This document shows positions 5,337 to 6,212 of a stretch of DNA of 6,212 nt, in pieces. The notes beneath the pieces were generated by a model, which saw nothing but the letters and a program-made list of their open reading frames with translations, did no database searches and was not told the origin of the DNA. The position numbers and the translations under genes were made by a program. The DNA is from an uncultured Clostridia bacterium (GTDB lineage Bacteria; Bacillota; Clostridia; Christensenellales; Aristaeellaceae). The stretch covers positions 1-6,212 of the forward strand of contig CAKUFA010000060.1 in the NCBI GenBank assembly GCA_934647165.1, read 5' to 3'. The stretch's first letter is position 1, and each line of letters starts with the position of its first letter.

Positions 5337-5807
5337 TCAGGGCGTTTTTCGTGTGCAAAATGCGCCAACTCCTGCGCCGATCAGCGCGAAGGGCGCAATG
5401 CGAATGAAAAGAAGCTCGAAGGCGTGGAGCATTGCCGCAAACACGGTGGCTTCCGGATCCGCATGATCCCAGCTCAAATAGGGGCTGTGCCATAGGGTCA
5501 ATGCGCCCAAGAGAATGGAAATCAGCACGCACGTTTTTGTTGTGCCAGGCGTGCGTTGATGGCTTCCGGCTTAGTTGAGAATGCCTGGATTTCATCGACT
5601 TTCACAGCCTCTACATTTTCACCAAGAAGGGTGCGCACCGGTGTTTCAAGTGCTTCTGACAGGGCAAACGGCAGTTCTGCATCCGGCGCGGACAGGCATT
5701 GTTCCCATTTGGAAACAGTCTTGCCGCACCACGTGGAGTCGGTCAGCAAGCTTGGCTTGCGAAAGTCCTTTGGCTTGCCGAATGGCTTTGATGTTTCTGT
5801 TGAGCAT
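5337..5807 (-). pseudogene. XRE regulator with C-terminal membrane domain, frameshifted
   Basis: Reading leftward from ATG 5807 (AAAGGAGG at 5816-5823, 8-nt spacing) the first 29 codons give MLNRNIKAIRQAKGLSQ and ADRLHVVRQ, the first half of an XRE helix-turn-helix. One extra base at about 5720 then shifts the frame; the next frame continues TVSKWEQCLSAPDAELPFAL, the recognition helix and the rest of the domain, then ALETPVRTLLGE, to a TGA at 5522-5524. The C-terminal part lies in a third frame, 5528-5337: LISILLGALTLWHSPYLSWD and FELLFIRIAPFALIGAGVGA, two membrane segments ending CTRKTP. Joined, the pieces make a protein of about 155 residues of a DNA-binding, membrane-anchored XRE type that I recognise from gut Clostridia. 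The first break is certain on homology grounds. The second could instead be a separate, coupled ORF starting at GTG 5528. Sequencing error is an alternative explanation. Confidence 0.8.
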
Positions 5808-5837
5808 AAAGAACACCTCCTTTCAAATTACCCTGCC

Positions 5838-5867
5838 ATCATAGCCGCAAGGCCTTCGTTGCGTCAA
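5838..5867 (-). promoter_or_regulatory. Promoter of the XRE pseudogene
   Basis: On the minus strand, -35 TTGACG (5867-5862) and -10 TATGAT (5843-5838) are separated by 18 bp. A start near 5831 would leave a short leader holding the AAAGGAGG ribosome binding site. The promoter remains near consensus although the gene it serves is broken. Confidence 0.65.
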
Positions 5868-5885
5868 GCAACGCATGTTAACATG
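5857..5885. promoter_or_regulatory. Operator-like palindromes at the XRE promoter
   Basis: Two adjacent palindromes lie on and just upstream of the -35 box: CGTTGC-GTCAA-GCAACG (5857-5873), whose loop and edge contain most of the -35, and the perfect 12-mer CATGTTAACATG (5874-5885). XRE regulators commonly bind such dyads and control their own genes, so these are candidate autoregulatory sites. No binding evidence exists in the sequence itself. Confidence 0.45.
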
Positions 5886-5929
5886 GCCGGATGAACGCAA
5901 AAAGCATGCTTCTGCACGCCTTTCGGACG

Positions 5930-5975
5930 AAAAAACGCCGCTTTATTTCTGCCAACAGGTGGAAATAAAGCGGTG
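5930..5975 (-). terminator. Strong intrinsic terminator of the right-edge gene
   Basis: Positions 5936-5949 and 5962-5975 form a 14-bp stem (CCGCTTTATTTC with GAAATAAAGCGG perfect, plus C-G and G-T pairs) around a 12-nt loop. Read on the minus strand the stem is followed by six T's (5935-5930). It lies 7 nt past the stop of the partial gene at the right edge and before the XRE promoter, insulating the two. Confidence 0.85.
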
Positions 5976-5982
5976 CCTTTGC

Positions 5983-6212
5983 TTATTTTGCGTTATAATC
6001 ATCCAGGAAAGAATGTACCTGATCGCCTTTCTTGTAGGAAATCACCGTGTCAAGGTTTACGTTTTCCATGCTGCGGAAGATGTTGGCTTCAACGGCGGGG
6101 TTTACTTTTTTCAACTGCGTAATCAGTTGCTTGATCTCCATCCGCTTGGAAACGGTTCGGCCATTGGGGTCGCAGGTGGTGCAGGTATCTGTGAAATGGC
6201 ATGCGCACTGGA
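5983..6212 (-). CDS. Partial cysteine-rich protein, C-terminal 75 residues
   Basis: A minus-strand frame enters at the right edge and ends at TAA 5985-5983; its start lies outside the window. The visible part opens with a cysteine cluster, QCACHFTDTCTTCDPNG, with cysteines spaced C-x-C-(5 residues)-C-x-x-C and one histidine, which could bind a metal or an iron-sulfur cluster (inference). It continues with a charged helical stretch (SKRMEIKQLITQLKKVNP), then VEANIFRSMENVNLDTVISY and KKGDQVHSFLDDYNAK at the end. Codon use is like the neighbouring housekeeping genes, no stop interrupts it, and a strong terminator follows, all supporting a real gene. I do not recognise the family. Confidence 0.75.
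   Translation of the reverse strand, partial: QCACHFTDTCTTCDPNGRTVSKRMEIKQLITQLKKVNPAVEANIFRSMENVNLDTVISYKKGDQVHSFLDDYNAK

Noticed and set aside
5316..5350. Possible terminator between the fumarase beta gene and the XRE pseudogene
   Set aside because: GCTGTCAACAGC and a later TTTTT are present, but no stable stem ends directly at the T-run; too weak to call.

Overview
The window looks like chromosomal DNA from an anaerobic, moderately GC-rich Firmicute of the class Clostridia, plausibly a gut commensal. The reasons are strong AGGAGG-type ribosome binding sites, an oxygen-sensitive two-subunit [4Fe-4S] fumarase, an XRE regulator of a kind common in gut Clostridia, and sigma-A-like promoters. 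This placement is inferred from gene style only; there is no marker gene for species.

Left part (1-696): the trailer end of a type I-C-like CRISPR array. It has ten identical 33-nt repeats and ten complete spacers of 33-35 nt, and it starts beyond the left edge. The array stops abruptly at an 11th repeat that keeps only its first 14 nt. No cas genes are in the window; leader and cas genes should lie to the left.

697-1684: a row of very short, overlapping + strand ORFs with lysine/arginine-rich products, two of them with membrane segments. It ends in a stem-loop terminator and then a gene start that resembles a phage terminase-associated small protein, cut short after 41 codons. I read this as a decayed prophage fragment, trimmed on both sides.

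1691-1858: a 168-bp near-perfect palindrome with 19-bp perfect terminal inverted repeats flanked by TTAA, a MITE-like element. Its right end supplies most of the -35 box of a strong promoter (TTAACA, 17 bp, extended -10 TGCTATAAT). About 170 nt of leader with folding potential follow.

2063-5306: a tight operon, rsmH - rsmI - fumarase alpha - fumarase beta. RsmH and RsmI methylate the same 16S rRNA nucleotide (C1402, base N4 and ribose 2'-O), and their genes overlap by one base (TGATG). rsmI and the fumarase alpha gene overlap by four (ATGA). rsmH is therefore outside its usual division and cell wall cluster and sits beside its functional partner.

5337-6212: the opposite strand. An XRE regulator with a C-terminal membrane domain is broken by one clear and one probable frameshift, yet keeps a fine promoter, ribosome binding site and operator-like palindromes. 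To its right a strong terminator closes the 3' end of a cysteine-rich gene of unknown function that runs off the window.
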